DNA from: Orthonyx spaldingii
Lineage: Eukaryota; Chordata; Aves; Passeriformes; Orthonychidae
NCBI GenBank assembly: GCA_013397795.1
Contig: VZTJ01001769.1
Coordinates: forward strand, 1,137,171 to 1,201,170
DNA: 64,000 bases
Direction: 5' to 3'
In this document: positions 36,901-50,800 of the stretch, one piece after another
How the letters are laid out: every line of letters begins with the position of its first letter
Position numbering within the stretch: the stretch's first letter is position 1
Program-made: the position numbers and the translations under genes
The notes under the pieces: model-generated
Told to the model about the DNA's origin: nothing
The model's input: only the letters and a program-made list of their open reading frames with translations
Database searches by the model: none

Positions 36901-39900
36901 AGTGAAAGTCATCTGATGTTCTAAAGAGCAATGTTGAAAAGTAGGTGAATTTAAAAAAACCCAAAACAACCGAAAACAAACTAAAAATAATCACATCTGT
37001 GGTTCTTTTCTCCTTCATTCAAATGAACACAAAACCAAAAAGACCTACTGCCGAGGTTACTGGCAAATATCTAGATAATCAGTTGTCAAGAAGAGCTCTG
37101 CCACACATTCACTTTTCTGACAACTGCAAAGCAAAATTGCTTAGCTCACAATTTAACAAAAAAATTGACAAGAGCTTTTGTACTTCAGTACAAAAGAAAG
37201 CAACACATTCCAGTGCTGTACTGAATGGTAACCTGACCATAATCCTACTAATGGAGTCAGCGAACATGAGGATTGCTGACAGAGAACAATAGAAAGAATT
37301 TTTTTTCCAAGGCATTAATAAAGGCAGAATGTAGTCTTCAACCCTGCAATAAAATGCTTTCAAGATCACGAGTATTCTTAAGTGTAAGTAGAGTTTTCAC
37401 TGATAATCAAACACTGAAAGTATTATTTCAGTGTACCTCTGCATTAAAACACTAGTATGCATTGAGGCACAGAGCCACAGATGCATAGTGGCCATTAACC
37501 AAAATACCAGGAATGGAAATCATGAACACTGCACTATGTGTCACCTATCTGATCTTTGCCAAAAGAGTCAGAATGATTTCTTCAAAGGTAAGCCTTCAAC
37601 TGCCTTCAATTCCTAATGATGCATTAATGTCTTGGATTTTTGTACACATGCTTGAGCTAGAGGGTAGTGGGTAGTCTAGCAGAATCAGCAAACTGAGACT
37701 CCAGGAGTTAAGAGAGTTTGAGATGCTCTCCACAACAGCTAATCCTGTGACAGCCATGAGCTTTATAAAGCCACAGATGTCTGCACCTGTCCAAAGCCTG
37801 ACAACGTGTTTCAACAAACCTGACACTGCGAACTTGGAGATACTCTGTTTCTATGAATTTTGAGAGAACTTTTTCATCTGTAAAAAAAATAAATGATGGT
37901 GGACAAACAACATATGGCCTAAATACAAGGCATGAAAGAATATAGTCCTATGTTTATGAAACAGATCAGGCTAGTAGAAACAATGTATAAGAAACTAGTT
38001 TAAAGACAGAAATTTTGTTAGTAAATCACAAAGAAGTTGTAATAAATAAGGAATATGGTTTTTAGTGTCTGACAAACCAGAAAGAGAAACACAGCCTATC
38101 TTATAGTCCCACATTTTAAACTATGCATGCTATGATTATATTAATAAACAACAGATACTGTGTCTGTACATAAGAAAACAAAGAACAGTTCTTTTTTAGG
38201 AACTATCTGTAGGAAGAACATACAATTTAGTCAACAAGTGAGCTGGAATAACCTCTTCTATTCTTTCTAATGACTATAGTTTAGTATTTAGCAGAAGGAA
38301 TGTTTTTGTTCTTTCCTTGTGCTTTTTCTCTTCTGTGTATCCTCCTCCTCTTTCTGGCAAAGCATGGATTTTTTTTTCTGTTCTTGCACCTGGTCTAACA
38401 AACAGTACCCGCACTATTTTAACATGTTATAATGCACAGCACTTTGTTTCAGACAGCTGCAAGTGCTCTCTGACCAAGAAGGCAAGTCTCTGACCTCCCA
38501 CTAATGTATATAGGCAATCAGACAGCATATGACACTCCAAGTAACAATTTTTAATGTCCATGATGAAAAACTGTACACCAACCCTAGTCCATCAATCCTG
38601 TCCTGAAATTCCCCTATCAACTCATGACTTCATAATAAGTATTGGGTAGCTACTGAATTAGTTTGTGAACATGTATTATGTTTTCTTTCTTTCAGAAAAC
38701 CTGAAACTGTTAGTGGAAGAAATAGATGAAGTTCAGCCAAAGTGTCTTAAATGCTAGATGGTTTTTGAAGATGAGCAAATGTTAGTTTGGTAACAAGAGG
38801 AAAGATATCCTTAGAATAAGTATAATTGTAACAAATAGTTTTCCTGTTCTATATAACATGTACACTGTCAAAGATGAAAAGCACGGGATAAACATTTTTG
38901 TGTTTTGGGCCTGAATGTCTCTGTGTACTTTGACAACTTCTATTCATCTTACAGACAGGTTCAGTGAGGAAAACAATTGCTCAGAATAGAAAAGGTAGAA
39001 ACGAGGTAAAATTTCCAAATTAATATGTGATCCAAAGTGAATATTGTCCAAAGCTTGATTTTAACTGAATACACTTTTTTGTTGCATTTGACATTTCCTG
39101 GGATTGTTAATATACCAGAGAAAAATTCTCATTTTAGAGATTTTACTTCTTTGTGGAATTCTTTTCAAAGCTGTTTTTTCACAACTACTCTGTTAGTCTT
39201 GATGATTCAGATTTGTTTAGCATTGTAAGGCAAGGTAAATTTTTAATAAGCAATCTGCAATGGAACTTGGAAACTTCAGAAATTTAGATGAAAATATAGG
39301 AGTTTTTGTTGAAAGCGAGCAGATCATAAGGTAAAGAAATGTTTCTTTGATAGTGTGTTTTACATTTCAATTGTTATGGTATAAATGGAAGTATGAGACA
39401 ATTTAAATCCAATGTGAAAGAAAGGAAAACTTGTTCATAACTTAAAAGCTAAGTATTTTGAAACGTATTTTCATACAAAACTGATAGAATATGAAGAGCA
39501 GTAAGTCACAAAACATTATGTTATTTCATTCTCTTCAGCAAACACAGGAAAGTGTCTTTAAAAACACAGGCGATCATCTGCTGACAGAAAGTGAGAGCAA
39601 CATTTCTTGCATTTTCAGATAGTAATTATATCCTTTAAATACTAGATATCTTAAGAAGGTTGCAAAAATTTATGGGTTTTCTTGGATGCATTTTAAAAAA
39701 GAATATACTTTTCTTTTGTTAATGTTCTTTTATTTTTATAGTATATTTGTTCTAGATGACAAAACTTCTAAACAAAGGGCACATCTACCCAAAATACCAA
39801 GTTGGATCTGATATATGTTTAAATTGTCAGTTTCCTAGTATCCTTCAAAAATTAAACTATATAATGAAACCAGCAGGCTTTTTGGACCTCAAACTCCCAC

Positions 39901-40350
39901 AATTACTCCAGTTATTTTTGAGAAGTAAAGTGTTATTAAGACTTGACTGTCACCACATATTTGCACTATAAATTAATTACAGATTTATCCCAAAAGGCAT
40001 CTTTGCAGCATTTTTTAACATGTTGAGAATGAAGCTACTTTGGATCAGCATAAAGGGAGCATTCCACAAAGTCACTTACTGGAAACAGTAATCAATGAAT
40101 GGAGAATGAGAGGAGCTTCATCAAACAACCAGGTTAACCCATACCTGATTGATTACGTAAAGGGAGGAAATCTGTCATCTGAGAAGACTGATGTAGGGTC
40201 TTAAATCCAGGGACAAATTTTTCAGGGCTTGACTTTTAGAAATTATAATTTAAAAAAAAAAGTTATAAGTTCCTGCTGCTTTCTCGGAGCAAATATTGTG
40301 CTTGATCCATTAGTCAAGTACACTTTTGCACAAAAGGATAATCCAATACT
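33949..40350. other. non-coding spacer
   Basis: Two exon-like segments occur close together (37312-37383 and 37456-37587, plus). Otherwise no gene, RNA or transposon was recognised. Confidence 0.62.
35898..35912. repeat. poly-T tract
   Basis: Fifteen consecutive T. No retroposed gene body or target-site duplication was seen beside it. Confidence 0.9.
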
Positions 40351-40410
40351 TTAAAAATTAATTAAACTATTATTAAATTAAACTATTAATTTATTAATTA
40401 AACTATTTAT
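40351..40410. repeat. AT-rich repeat with three ATTAAACTATT copies
   Basis: The 11-mer ATTAAACTATT occurs at 40361-40371, 40377-40387 and 40397-40407, separated by pure A/T linkers (TAAAATTAATT-like). The block is nearly free of G and C and has several TTAATTAA palindromes. It is a small local tandem duplication. Confidence 0.75.
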
Positions 40411-43400
40411 ACACTATGAAATATATAGTTTGAGCAATGTATCAAGTTATGGTTTCTATAGATATGGTATGATTTCCAGTTGTAAAAGTGGATTGATGCA
40501 CTGAGGGAAAGTAACGCAGAGATAGAAGATGGGAAGGATGTTTGATGGCAAATGGACTTGGTTGATAATGGCCTATGAATGCCCTCCTACTACTGAAGTA
40601 CGATGTAGCACTGAAAGCATGTTGATGCAATATATAAAATGTGGAAAGAACAGAGGAAAGACTCTTCTAGATGGTTCCCTCAGTCTACTAGTACTGGAAG
40701 ACACCAGGGTGACATTGCCAAATATCTTGATCAAGATTTTTAGGTGGCTCTCTAACTTATATTAACACTGCACATCTACCTGATCATTCTGCAGAGACGT
40801 GCATTTTTTGCAAGGTAACTACTATATTCTGCTGTCACCAAGCCACTTGGGATATTGATTTTTCAGAAAAAAATATAGCAGCTATTTTTTCAGATGTTTT
40901 AGTGTGTTGAACCCCTGGCTGTGCTATGCTTCTTCCTTCTTTTGTCTTTACCCCAGCAATTTTAAGAAGTCAGATACACACTGATGTCACTGGGGCCTCT
41001 GGGATTTGGACAGTCTTACAGAAAATCAGATTTCATGTTATCTGTCTTCAGGAGATTCACAGAATTTCCTGATGCACAGGTAACAATTTAGAAGGACAAA
41101 AATAGTATTGCTTCAGATTTTCAGATATTCTACTGCTGGCCAGTTGTACTCTAGAAATAAGTACTTGACATTGCAAGGTACAATCACTGACCTGCCAACC
41201 TAGCCGTGCTCAACATCTTAGAATGACAATGTGTGCTACTTTTAGTAAATGTTACTGCTTGCATGTAGCAGTGGAAGGAATATATATTTTGGGTGGTTTC
41301 AACAATTTTGCCCAGAAACATCTTTTCTGTGGTGTCAGATGCTGATGATATATACACTGAAATGTGAATTAGTCTCTAAACTCAGTTCTGTTAGTGTTTT
41401 TATGCTACAGGAATAACATACAGGACAAATAATATTTTCTTGCAAAAAATATTAACACACAATGTATGTGAAAAGTAAAAGTAGAAGAAAACAATATTAT
41501 GAAACTGATTTACAACTGAACCCAACTGAAAAGAAATTCTGGTGCAGTACATGCAACTAGAGCATAATGAATAATCAGCTCATAAAATTTCTGAATTAAT
41601 TAGCTTTTTTTTCTTTAGTATATATTTGTCACTGATTATTCCTCTTTGTTATTTGTTTCTGACCTCTAATAGACTGCCTACTTTTCACATAAAACAAATG
41701 TCTACTTATGGATTTCTAATACATTAAGCAAAGTGAGTGATTATCTACTGTGTTACATGCCCCATCAAAATTAGTCTGACATTACATTTGGTTGGGTTTA
41801 GATATACAACACAGCAGAAAAATAGGAAATCGATAGAATTGCTAATATGTATTTTGACTAAACTGAGGTAAACATGTAATTAAATCCATAGATTTTCATT
41901 TTAAAAACCCCAAAAATTCCACCTTTCTAAACTATGTGTCTTCCATTTATGAGATACTGAAATATAGATTCTGTAAATAAGGAAAACTAAAATCAAGTGT
42001 AATTCAGCTTTTACATAAAAATATTTAGCTAAATTCAGTTTTAAATGATGAATGAAAAGAGAAAAGTTGCTGATCTATCATAAGCATTATAATGCTATTT
42101 AACTTACTAAACAATGTCATTCTAAATAATTACAGGATTTTCAGACTTTTGGCACCATAGAGCAGATATTTCTGAACTAAACTATAGAAACCACCCACAA
42201 GCAAAGGATGTACTATTTTAGACTATTATGAAACAAAATTACTCTATATTGTACCTGTTGCACTTCAGGAGAAATTAAGGGTGGCAAGTATAATAGCAAC
42301 AAACTACTTTAGTGGTTGGAGTACACAACAAGAAATGTATTCTTGACATGGTCCATAGGTAGGTATATTTATATCAGAGACTCAATTTCTCATATTTAAG
42401 TAGGTCAATATTACCTTTTCAAGACAGTTACAGATCATACAGTGAAATACCACAATATTGTCAGAGGATTATACTACAATCACCACAGCATCACAGTAAA
42501 GTGTGATAAAACAGCTCTGATATCTATTACTGAAAAATACAATAAAGGCCGTGAATAGCAATTATTATCACTAGCATGTCCAGAATGAAAATTTGGCTAA
42601 GCTTGTAAGCTGGACAATTTCTGCTATGAAATTAGCAGAAATTAGAGGTGAGTCTTCAGCCTTATAGTAAACTAAACATATTTGGAAGCACAGGGTGCCC
42701 TCAATATCATAGGGGGGGTAGTGTTTGCTTCTGATTTAGCGAAGGAATTTTATCCTTTAGACAATTAAATTCTCCAGTTTCTTTGCCTTCTTATTGGTCA
42801 TTCAGACTGTGGTTTGTAGCTCATGACAGAGACTGTGCTGCTCCAATAAAGTCTGTTGACATCTTGTTGTCTCTGGCTTTACCTGTTCTTCCCAACTCAC
42901 TCTTTATTCCCATCATCTTCATTCTATCCACCCTGACTTGACCATATCATACTGTTTCAGGCCATTTCACCATGCTAGCTTCACAGCAAATAATAATCTT
43001 TTTTTCATATTCACTAGTAGGAAAAACAGCAGGAAGAAGCAAATATTGGACCTGGCCCAAGAGAATGGGAAGGTATGTACAATTGCTGGTAGAAGAGAAA
43101 GAGGAAGTAGGACATAGATTAGCTTGGGCTACTGTGGAACACCAACCACATACAAAAAAGCTAAGCCTTCCAATGTTAGTCTTATAAGATTTTGTACATT
43201 CTGCTGAATATAAAATTGTAAGTATTTCCAATAACTATACACTATTTAAAACTGATTCCTTAATAAACTGTAGATTTTAATACAGAGATTCAAATGCAAA
43301 ACCACAATTCATGTCTTGTTTTAATGCCAGTGAACTTAAGAAAGAATACATAGGTCTGGGCTTAAAGTAATTATTTTTGTCTCCAAAAATAAATTGTCAG

Positions 43401-46400
43401 AACATGTACAAATATGTGCTACACTTTGCCTTTACCCAAACTAGGAGCACTCTAAATGTCCACACAGCCATGCTCGCTGTCTACCTTCAAATCCCTATTT
43501 AAAATTCTTTGCCATGATGATAAAAATACAACTGCTAGATGGCTATTTCCCTGACTACTGTTTTAATACTGATGAAAACATACTGGTTCCATACTGCTGT
43601 GATGTTCTCTTGTGCTTCCCCTGCCCATGTATTTTCTTCCACCTGATAATGGCAGAGTTGCCCTCTAGATTGTGAGGTGCTTTGAATAAGAACTGTCCCT
43701 TTGCAGCATGTTTGCACTATGAGGACCAAGGAGACAGGGATCTATACCTCTGAAAAGGAGCCCACTGGACTTCATGGGACATAAGGTCTGGATATGGCAC
43801 TTTCTTCTTTCCCTATGCTGGAAAGGAAGGAATCAACCAGCATGAAGAAGGATGTCTATCCACTAATGACATCAGATTATTTGTTACTATTAATCAACCT
43901 GCCTTTGTCCCTTCCCATGCTATTCATTCCAGCCCTTTTCTGTTTTATATCATACTATATTTCAGTTACAGACATAGCTTTTTCCTATTTTCTGCTCTAT
44001 ATTCTTTCACTCATTCTTCTATATGGAGTTTTCTTTCTTTTTTAATGAAATATTCCCCACAAATATTTAAGTTCATTGTAAAGCTTTGCACCTTTGGCTT
44101 TATGGGCAATGTAGATCTCCACTGCAAAGAAGCAAGTACTTATTTATGGGGTGCTAAAAACGTGCAGTGAGAGAAGCAGAAGGACTTTTTATAGCCTTGG
44201 TGAGGCTAGTTCTTGAATATATGTATTGATCCTGTGTCTTGCTAAGAAAAAAAAAGTGAAAAACTGGAAGAGGTCTAGTAAAGAATCACAAGGTCTGAGA
44301 AAACACGCAGTGTGAGTCTTCCAAAGTGCAACACTTTCCAAAGTGTTTCAGCTATCTAGAAAGAAGACCGAAAAGTAACTTGTACAAAAGTAACAGTACA
44401 AAAATATCTTTATGGGAAGAAAACACTATCTACTAAAAAGCTCTTTGATCTTATGAAGAGGGATATGCTAAAACAAAATGCTGAGCACCAAAGTAAAATT
44501 CAAATGCAAATTGAAAACTCAATTGAGATTAGGCATGCAATTTCAACAATAAGAACATCTGGCTACTAGAAGAAATGCAAACCAAACAGGGCTTCACATA
44601 AGGCGTGGTTGCTTTTTCGGAAGTTAAAATTCAGTCAACCTTTGAGCTCTCCTTTTTTAAATAAGAGGCACGTTTTATTCAAACACACTTTATCAGGCAT
44701 CAACATCAGTGTTGATGGTCTGCTTATCTCTTTGGCTTTGAAGTGTGTGTATCTCCTGACGTGCAGCAATTCCATGGCCTCAGTTCTACCAACCTTGCCT
44801 GTGCGTTCTCCTGATTCCAAAGTTATTGTGCAATGGCTGGCTGTTTATTATAGAAGATTCTTTTGAAGTACTGAGTTAAAATATAATTAACTCTTCTGAA
44901 GCCTCAAAACCTCCATTCAAATCTGCAGCAAAGCAGAAAGACTACTTACCTGTTATTGCTTAATTACTACGGAACTTAGTAAGCATTGATACTTTACGAA
45001 GTTTTTTGCTTGCTAAGGTTTTGGGGACCAGGATCATTAGCAAAACCAGGCTCCTTTCATCTCACTGAATATAATAACTACAAATTTTGTGATGCAGTTC
45101 AAGAAAGCTGAGAGATATGAGTCTAGGTGTTTTTAGGACATTTGGTGCATCCCTCCCACAGGAAAAAAAATGCAGATTGCAATTCTATTAATGAAACAAA
45201 CACAGCTAGAGCATGGCCAAGTACTGCTCCAGTACTGCCCGTACTGTTTAATTATTAGCAGGTTTCCAAGCACAAATGCTGAGACACTAGAGAACAGGCT
45301 CAGGATATTTTATTTGCTATACAGACATAGCCATAGACTCTAAGGCTATAAATACATGACAATTTCCTCCCCTAAGAACTGGATTAAAATATCTCTTTAA
45401 TAAATCTATCCAGTCCCATCTTAAAGGCCATTGTAGTATCCTGAATATAATACATAAATTTTTCCAGGGCATAATAACTACGCTTGCAATTGAAACTTTA
45501 AGTTGAGTTGCAAGCTAACAACTTTTAGTCTTTGGAAACTGTATGACCCTCTGTTGGCAAAATTAAGAGCTATGAAAAGCTTATATAATTTTTTTGTCAT
45601 GAGTAGCTATGTCAAGTGATTAAGTTCTCCCTCAATAGCTTCTGTAGTGTATAAAGGACTAGACCGAAAACTGTAAATTTCATGTTTCAGGACATCTTTT
45701 TTTTCTAATTCTTTGAAATCTCTCCAATATTTCATGTTCTTCTTGAAGTGTGAATATCAGCTTTAAACACAGCACTGTCAAAATAATTTTAATGAGATGT
45801 GCACAGACACGTTCTATTTTTGCTTGATAGTCCTTCTCTTATAAACATTGTATTATCCTGTTTAACCATACCGTGGCACCGAGAATTCCTGTTGAGGTAG
45901 TGATCTTCAATGACCTTTGTTTCCAAGTTTACTATGCTGCACCTAGTTGTATTAAAACAAATCAATTTCTCTACTATATGGTGATTAAGGGAACTTTTGA
46001 TTTGTTTTACTTTTTTTCAGAGCCAACATTCTTACCTGTAAAGGTTTTGTAACATTACTTGTATGATCAATCACATCATAGATGAACACAAAACCAGAAA
46101 ATAATTCCCTCTGAGAGATTCCTTCACTTGGGACCATTGGCATCTTCCCACAAATGAGTGCATTTTGACGTCTGCTTCTGAGGCTGTCCCTAATACACCT
46201 AGTATAATGATTAATGCCATGTATTACACTTCAGTGTCATACATTGTCAAAACAAATCAGTTGAAAGATCCATGTAAACTGTGTCAACATGCATCATTTA
46301 ATGGCCTAACAGTCTCATATTAATTGGTAGAGTTTACCTCTTCTGTTTATTCTATTTTTCCTTTGTCTGAACCATCTTTCCATGGAATTAGAATAATTTG

Positions 46401-47782
46401 TATTATTCTGGATATGTTAGTTGTAAATCTGTAGTAACAGGTGCATTAAAAACCTGGTTAAGATTAATTCTGTTGATCTTTAGTAGGTAAAAGAAAAATA
46501 TATATACATATTCTTACCTAAATCAAATTAATTATTATTATTATATTGAATATTTGTGAATGTTTTCTGTGATTCAATGAAGAGATTCAAAGTTAGAAGG
46601 TTTTTTTAAAGGACTGATTAAAATATGACAGAACAAAACTGTGGCATAATATGCTCTAGCTTTAAGCACTTAAAACTTCATAAATATGTTATTTACAATA
46701 TATGTGAATATTGATTAAAATATTCCAGAAAAGTTGTGTGATTAATTAGCAACATGAAGTATTTCTATACCCTTTATCCATATTTCTCCCTACTTATCTT
46801 AAAACTTGTGAGAAAACAAAGATTTACAGAATTATCTTGCATTTACAGCCAAATACATGCTCTACTCTTATTCCCACCAGTGTCACATATTCCAGCCCCC
46901 TTTGCTACTTGTTGAATGTTTCATTTGCCCTCAGTCTGGTCCCTGATGCTCTAAAGTGCTGTATGATAGGAGATGTGTATATACAGAGAGACACATACAG
47001 GCATCCTAATACACACCCACGCATGTATAGACTTGTCATCACAAGAAAGACTTTTCTATAAATTTGGATTGCTTACTTGAAGTTATGCGTGCAAGTATAT
47101 TACAAGTTCATGATTCCTAAACTGGTGAACGAATCATGGTCGTGATGCTCTGGGGTTTTAATGTTTGTATAGAGCTTGGTATCTGCAACCTTAACACATA
47201 TTAGCATGACTTCTATAGTTGTAGCAATCACAGCAAAACTAGAATGCAAATTTGGTCATTGGTTAAGTCTTTTGCTCAATGGTTGTAGTCAAATTCAAAG
47301 GATGGAGAGAAGGTTTTATTTTACAGAGGCCAAAGTTCAGTAAGAATATAATAAAACATTGTTAAAGTAAACTTTCCACAATGAAATTTCTAGTAAATTC
47401 TCACTTCTTTCATAAATGTTCTAACACAGCAAAGCAATGCTATAGAGAACTAAGCTCCCATAATATTGAAGAATTATCAGAATACATTGGAGTAGTTGCA
47501 TTTTAATTTAAATCAAGATAATATCATCTATTTGATGCTGATTTAAGAATACACACTCAAAACATTTGATACCTAAATCAATAATGAAGAACATGTGTAT
47601 AATATGCCATTATTTCCACATATATGTACTCTTAAGGTGCATGTCATGTTAACATGTGTTAGAAAATTCCTTATAGCAGAAGATAGTAAATACGTTCTCT
47701 ACTCACATTTTATTCACATAAAAATGTGAAATGTTTCTGCCTTACAACATCCAGGCATTCCTGTTGTTTCAATAACAAAGGA
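40411..47782. other. non-coding spacer
   Basis: Exon-like segments at 43018-43072 (plus) and 46036-46198 (minus), a possible ancient repeat at 43661, a small stem-loop CATCAACA-TCAG-TGTTGATG at 44698-44717, and short (ATT)n near 46530. No gene can be named. Confidence 0.6.
43661..43740 (+). mobile_element. possible ancient L2/MIR-type fragment
   Basis: The stretch CCTCTAGATTGTGAGGTGC followed by AAGAACTGTCCCTTTGCAGC resembles the common 3' core of amniote L2/MIR-like repeats (a TAGATTGTGAGCTC...GGGACTGTCT pattern). The match is from memory, is short, and has gaps, so it may be chance. If right, it is a very old insertion shared with other amniotes. Flanks show nothing else recognisable. Confidence 0.33.
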
Positions 47783-47813
47783 AATAAATAAATAAATACA
47801 ATACAATACAATA
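47783..47813. repeat. compound (AAAT)n-(ATACA)n simple repeat
   Basis: Four AAAT-type units (47783-47798) run directly into three to four ATACA units (to 47813). It is a short compound microsatellite. Confidence 0.88.
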
Positions 47814-50800
47814 ATTGCAGAAGGCCAGCTCCTAACAATAGCAAATGTCATCTGTCTGCATCACGAAAGATTTGGCACAGAGAAATGTAAAGAGAAAACT
47901 GAGTGTCACTGAAGTCAAGAGCCAAACCTGTGCTAATTTCAGTACTCAAGGGTTCAAACTGATTGTTTAAAAGAAAAGTAAATAGGTATGTATAATTAAA
48001 GCTGAAACTAGATAAGTTGATTTTTCAAGGAAATGAAAGGAACTGCTTTCAAAAACTGAAAAAGAAAACAAGTTTTTAAAATTATTTTTCTTATACTGTC
48101 AAGTACAAGTTCTCATAGCACTGCATTTATTCTTTCTCTATATGGTTACTGAAAGTCTGTGAAACCGGTATCTGCAAAAAATCTGTGTGCTAAGGTAAGC
48201 CTGAAGAGGACATGTTCAGAATCTTGCAAATGAGATGACTAATATACATGAAACCATTGGACTCAATATCCTGAGGCATGAGCATACTGTCACCACTGAC
48301 TGGTGACTCAGAAGTGCAAATGCTTCCTTCAATCTAAAAAACATTAATGTGGGAGAAAGACAGATGTTACGAAGGAATACAGGACTTACTCTATAAGGAT
48401 GAAAATTAATTTCTCTTCCTGAGCATAATCAGCAGTACAAGAAAAAAAAAGGCATAAATGTTTCTGATTAAATAAATTTCTGTGTTTGTTACTCCTCCTA
48501 TTGTATATGATTTGTATTGCTGTAAATTATCCTCTCTGTGCTCTGTTTCTACAGAGCTAAAAGCTGAACCAACCCATTTCCTACTGACTGTCTGGATATG
48601 GGCAGTATTTACCTAGAGACTGAAGCAAGGAAGCTCTTTTGCAACTAGAAAGTAATTTAACAAAATGTATATTTTTGTACCTACATTGCTTTAAATTGTC
48701 TAATCTGATACTTCAGTTTTTCATCACTTAGATTTGTTATCTCCAACATGAACAAAGCATGTTTGGTCTCCAGGGGTCATTATTACAATTGCTAAATAAA
48801 GGAGCACAAGGTAATTGTGTAATGCTATTTTAGATCAAAATACACTTTGGCCAATATGTCTCTTCCTTTGATATATGATGTACATTTCCAATTTTTACCA
48901 CGTTTACAAAGCTTACTGTCTATTTGTGTCTGTGTTCAAAGAAAACTGCTGACTGAGATCTACCAGGAGTTTATATTGTTGCCACTGATTTTATCTTCCT
49001 CCTGCCTTTTTCACAATTAGTACTGTGTATTTTAACATTAAATCTGTCTGGAATATGCTCTATGCTATTGAACAATCTACAAACAGAGACCAGTATCATG
49101 GTACTGTCACCACTTGGAATGTAGTAGGCTGATAGCTTTGCTCATAGAAGGCTCAAAGGGAAGCAAAAGAAACATGACATTTTCTTGAAATAAACTAATA
49201 TAAAGATCTGAAAGGTAGATTTTAAGGTCATTGCTGAGGGGCAGATTGGTCATATGCAAAGACTGTTTACACAAACTGCGTGCAAAACTGCATATACTAG
49301 AGTGTTTCTTTGGAAAAAGAAATATTTCATGGCCATTCTAATTACCAGTCCTTATGAAATACAGTGAATGAGAAATATCTGAAACTTCAATCAGTGTAGA
49401 AAAACAAATACATTTTCAAAAATTTCTGAAGTGAACCTGGAGTTTGAATATCTGAAAATATTATTTCCTTCAATTTTATCAGGCACTTTAATAAAAGAGA
49501 TATTTCTCTGGAAACAGTGCCTATCATAATTTCTTGCAATTTCTCTCAAGTCTAATTAAAAAAAAAGTCACTTTGACAGCTCATTGCACCAGATGGAACT
49601 GTTCATAATTCATTTGTAAATGTCCTTATTCAGACATTAACACATATATTACACACAGTATGCACAGTATATATATGCTGACAGTCCATTACTGAGGCAA
49701 AATAACAGAGCTACTAAGCACCCTAAATTTTTTCTAGGCAGGTTTAACTGAAAAAAAAATGAGGGAAGACCAAATTTTAACAATAAACTCATTTAGAGTA
49801 ATCAATATGTCCTCTTTGGTTAACTGTTTAGTTTTTTCTCCTCAGAAGATTGAGTACTGCTTAGTGTCCAAGATTTTGCTTCCTAAATGTTTCAAGGTTG
49901 AATGTTCTCTAAGAAGGTATTGGCATGAATAAGAAGAATTGATAATAGACATTTTAGAACAGGAAATAATTGATTAGTGCCATGACAAGCAAGGAGTATA
50001 TCTTAATAATCAACATGCATACATTCTTCCTGTGATACACAACAGCTTTCTGACTCCATTGTTCTATGGTAACTTGCATCTTTACTGTGAAATTATGCAG
50101 CATACTTTACATAAGCAAAGTCTTGAGATTAAAAGCCAAATGCTTAATGAAGAGCAAGTGAAAAATAATATCTAACTGATTATATCTAACTAATTAATAA
50201 AGATTTCTTGCACAATGAACAGGGTAGGTGAGAAAAGAATCTCCCGCATGAAAGGGGATATTCCTACCAGCTCATGCTGGGACTCTGTGTGTAGCATAAG
50301 AAAAATAAATTCTCTTAAGCTGACTCATCCTCTGTTCTCTGTAGATCGACCTTACGCTGAAAATGGACCTCCTGAGTGAGAGAGCTTCAAATCACTGTTT
50401 AGCAGCTCCTTTGCCAGAGGTGTGAAAGCTCTGGTTGGACAATGCAGAGAATCAAGACATTTTGATCTGCAATTTTTTAAATTTCTTTTTTTAAAACTAT
50501 TTCTTAAGTGTTAACAAATTCAGAAAAAAATGCAGACATCAAATTATTGTAATTTCCTTGGTAGTAATTTCATGCAACAAGTCTCAAATACACACTAGCT
50601 TGTTTGAGAAAGTGACTTGAAAGATGCAATTTACACAACATGTGCATTGAAACAATATATTCTCTGATTCTACAGAACACTTATGGAGATTGGGTATACA
50701 ATGGCGGGCAGTAAAGTTCAACTAGAAGCTAAGACCTCTTACATTTACCAAATGTACAGTCCTTGGGAAATGATGATATTTTTCTGAACGTTTTCCTGCA

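Noticed and set aside
44941..44960. Excellent minus-strand donor CAG|GTAAGTAG
   Set aside because: All upstream frames close within a few codons, no good acceptor pairs with it, and the preceding sequence is purine-rich, so it is neither a coding exon nor a recursive site.
7334..46281. 15-mer AGATCCATGTAAACT at both 7334 and 46267
   Set aside because: A few shared 15-mers are expected by chance in 64 kb of this composition.
47645..47656. 12-bp palindrome CATGTTAACATG
   Set aside because: Palindromes of this size are expected by chance in AT-rich DNA of this length.
48150..48195. 39-nt segment before AAG|GTAAGC
   Set aside because: The only acceptor has its pyrimidine tract too far from the AG; other acceptors give closed frames.
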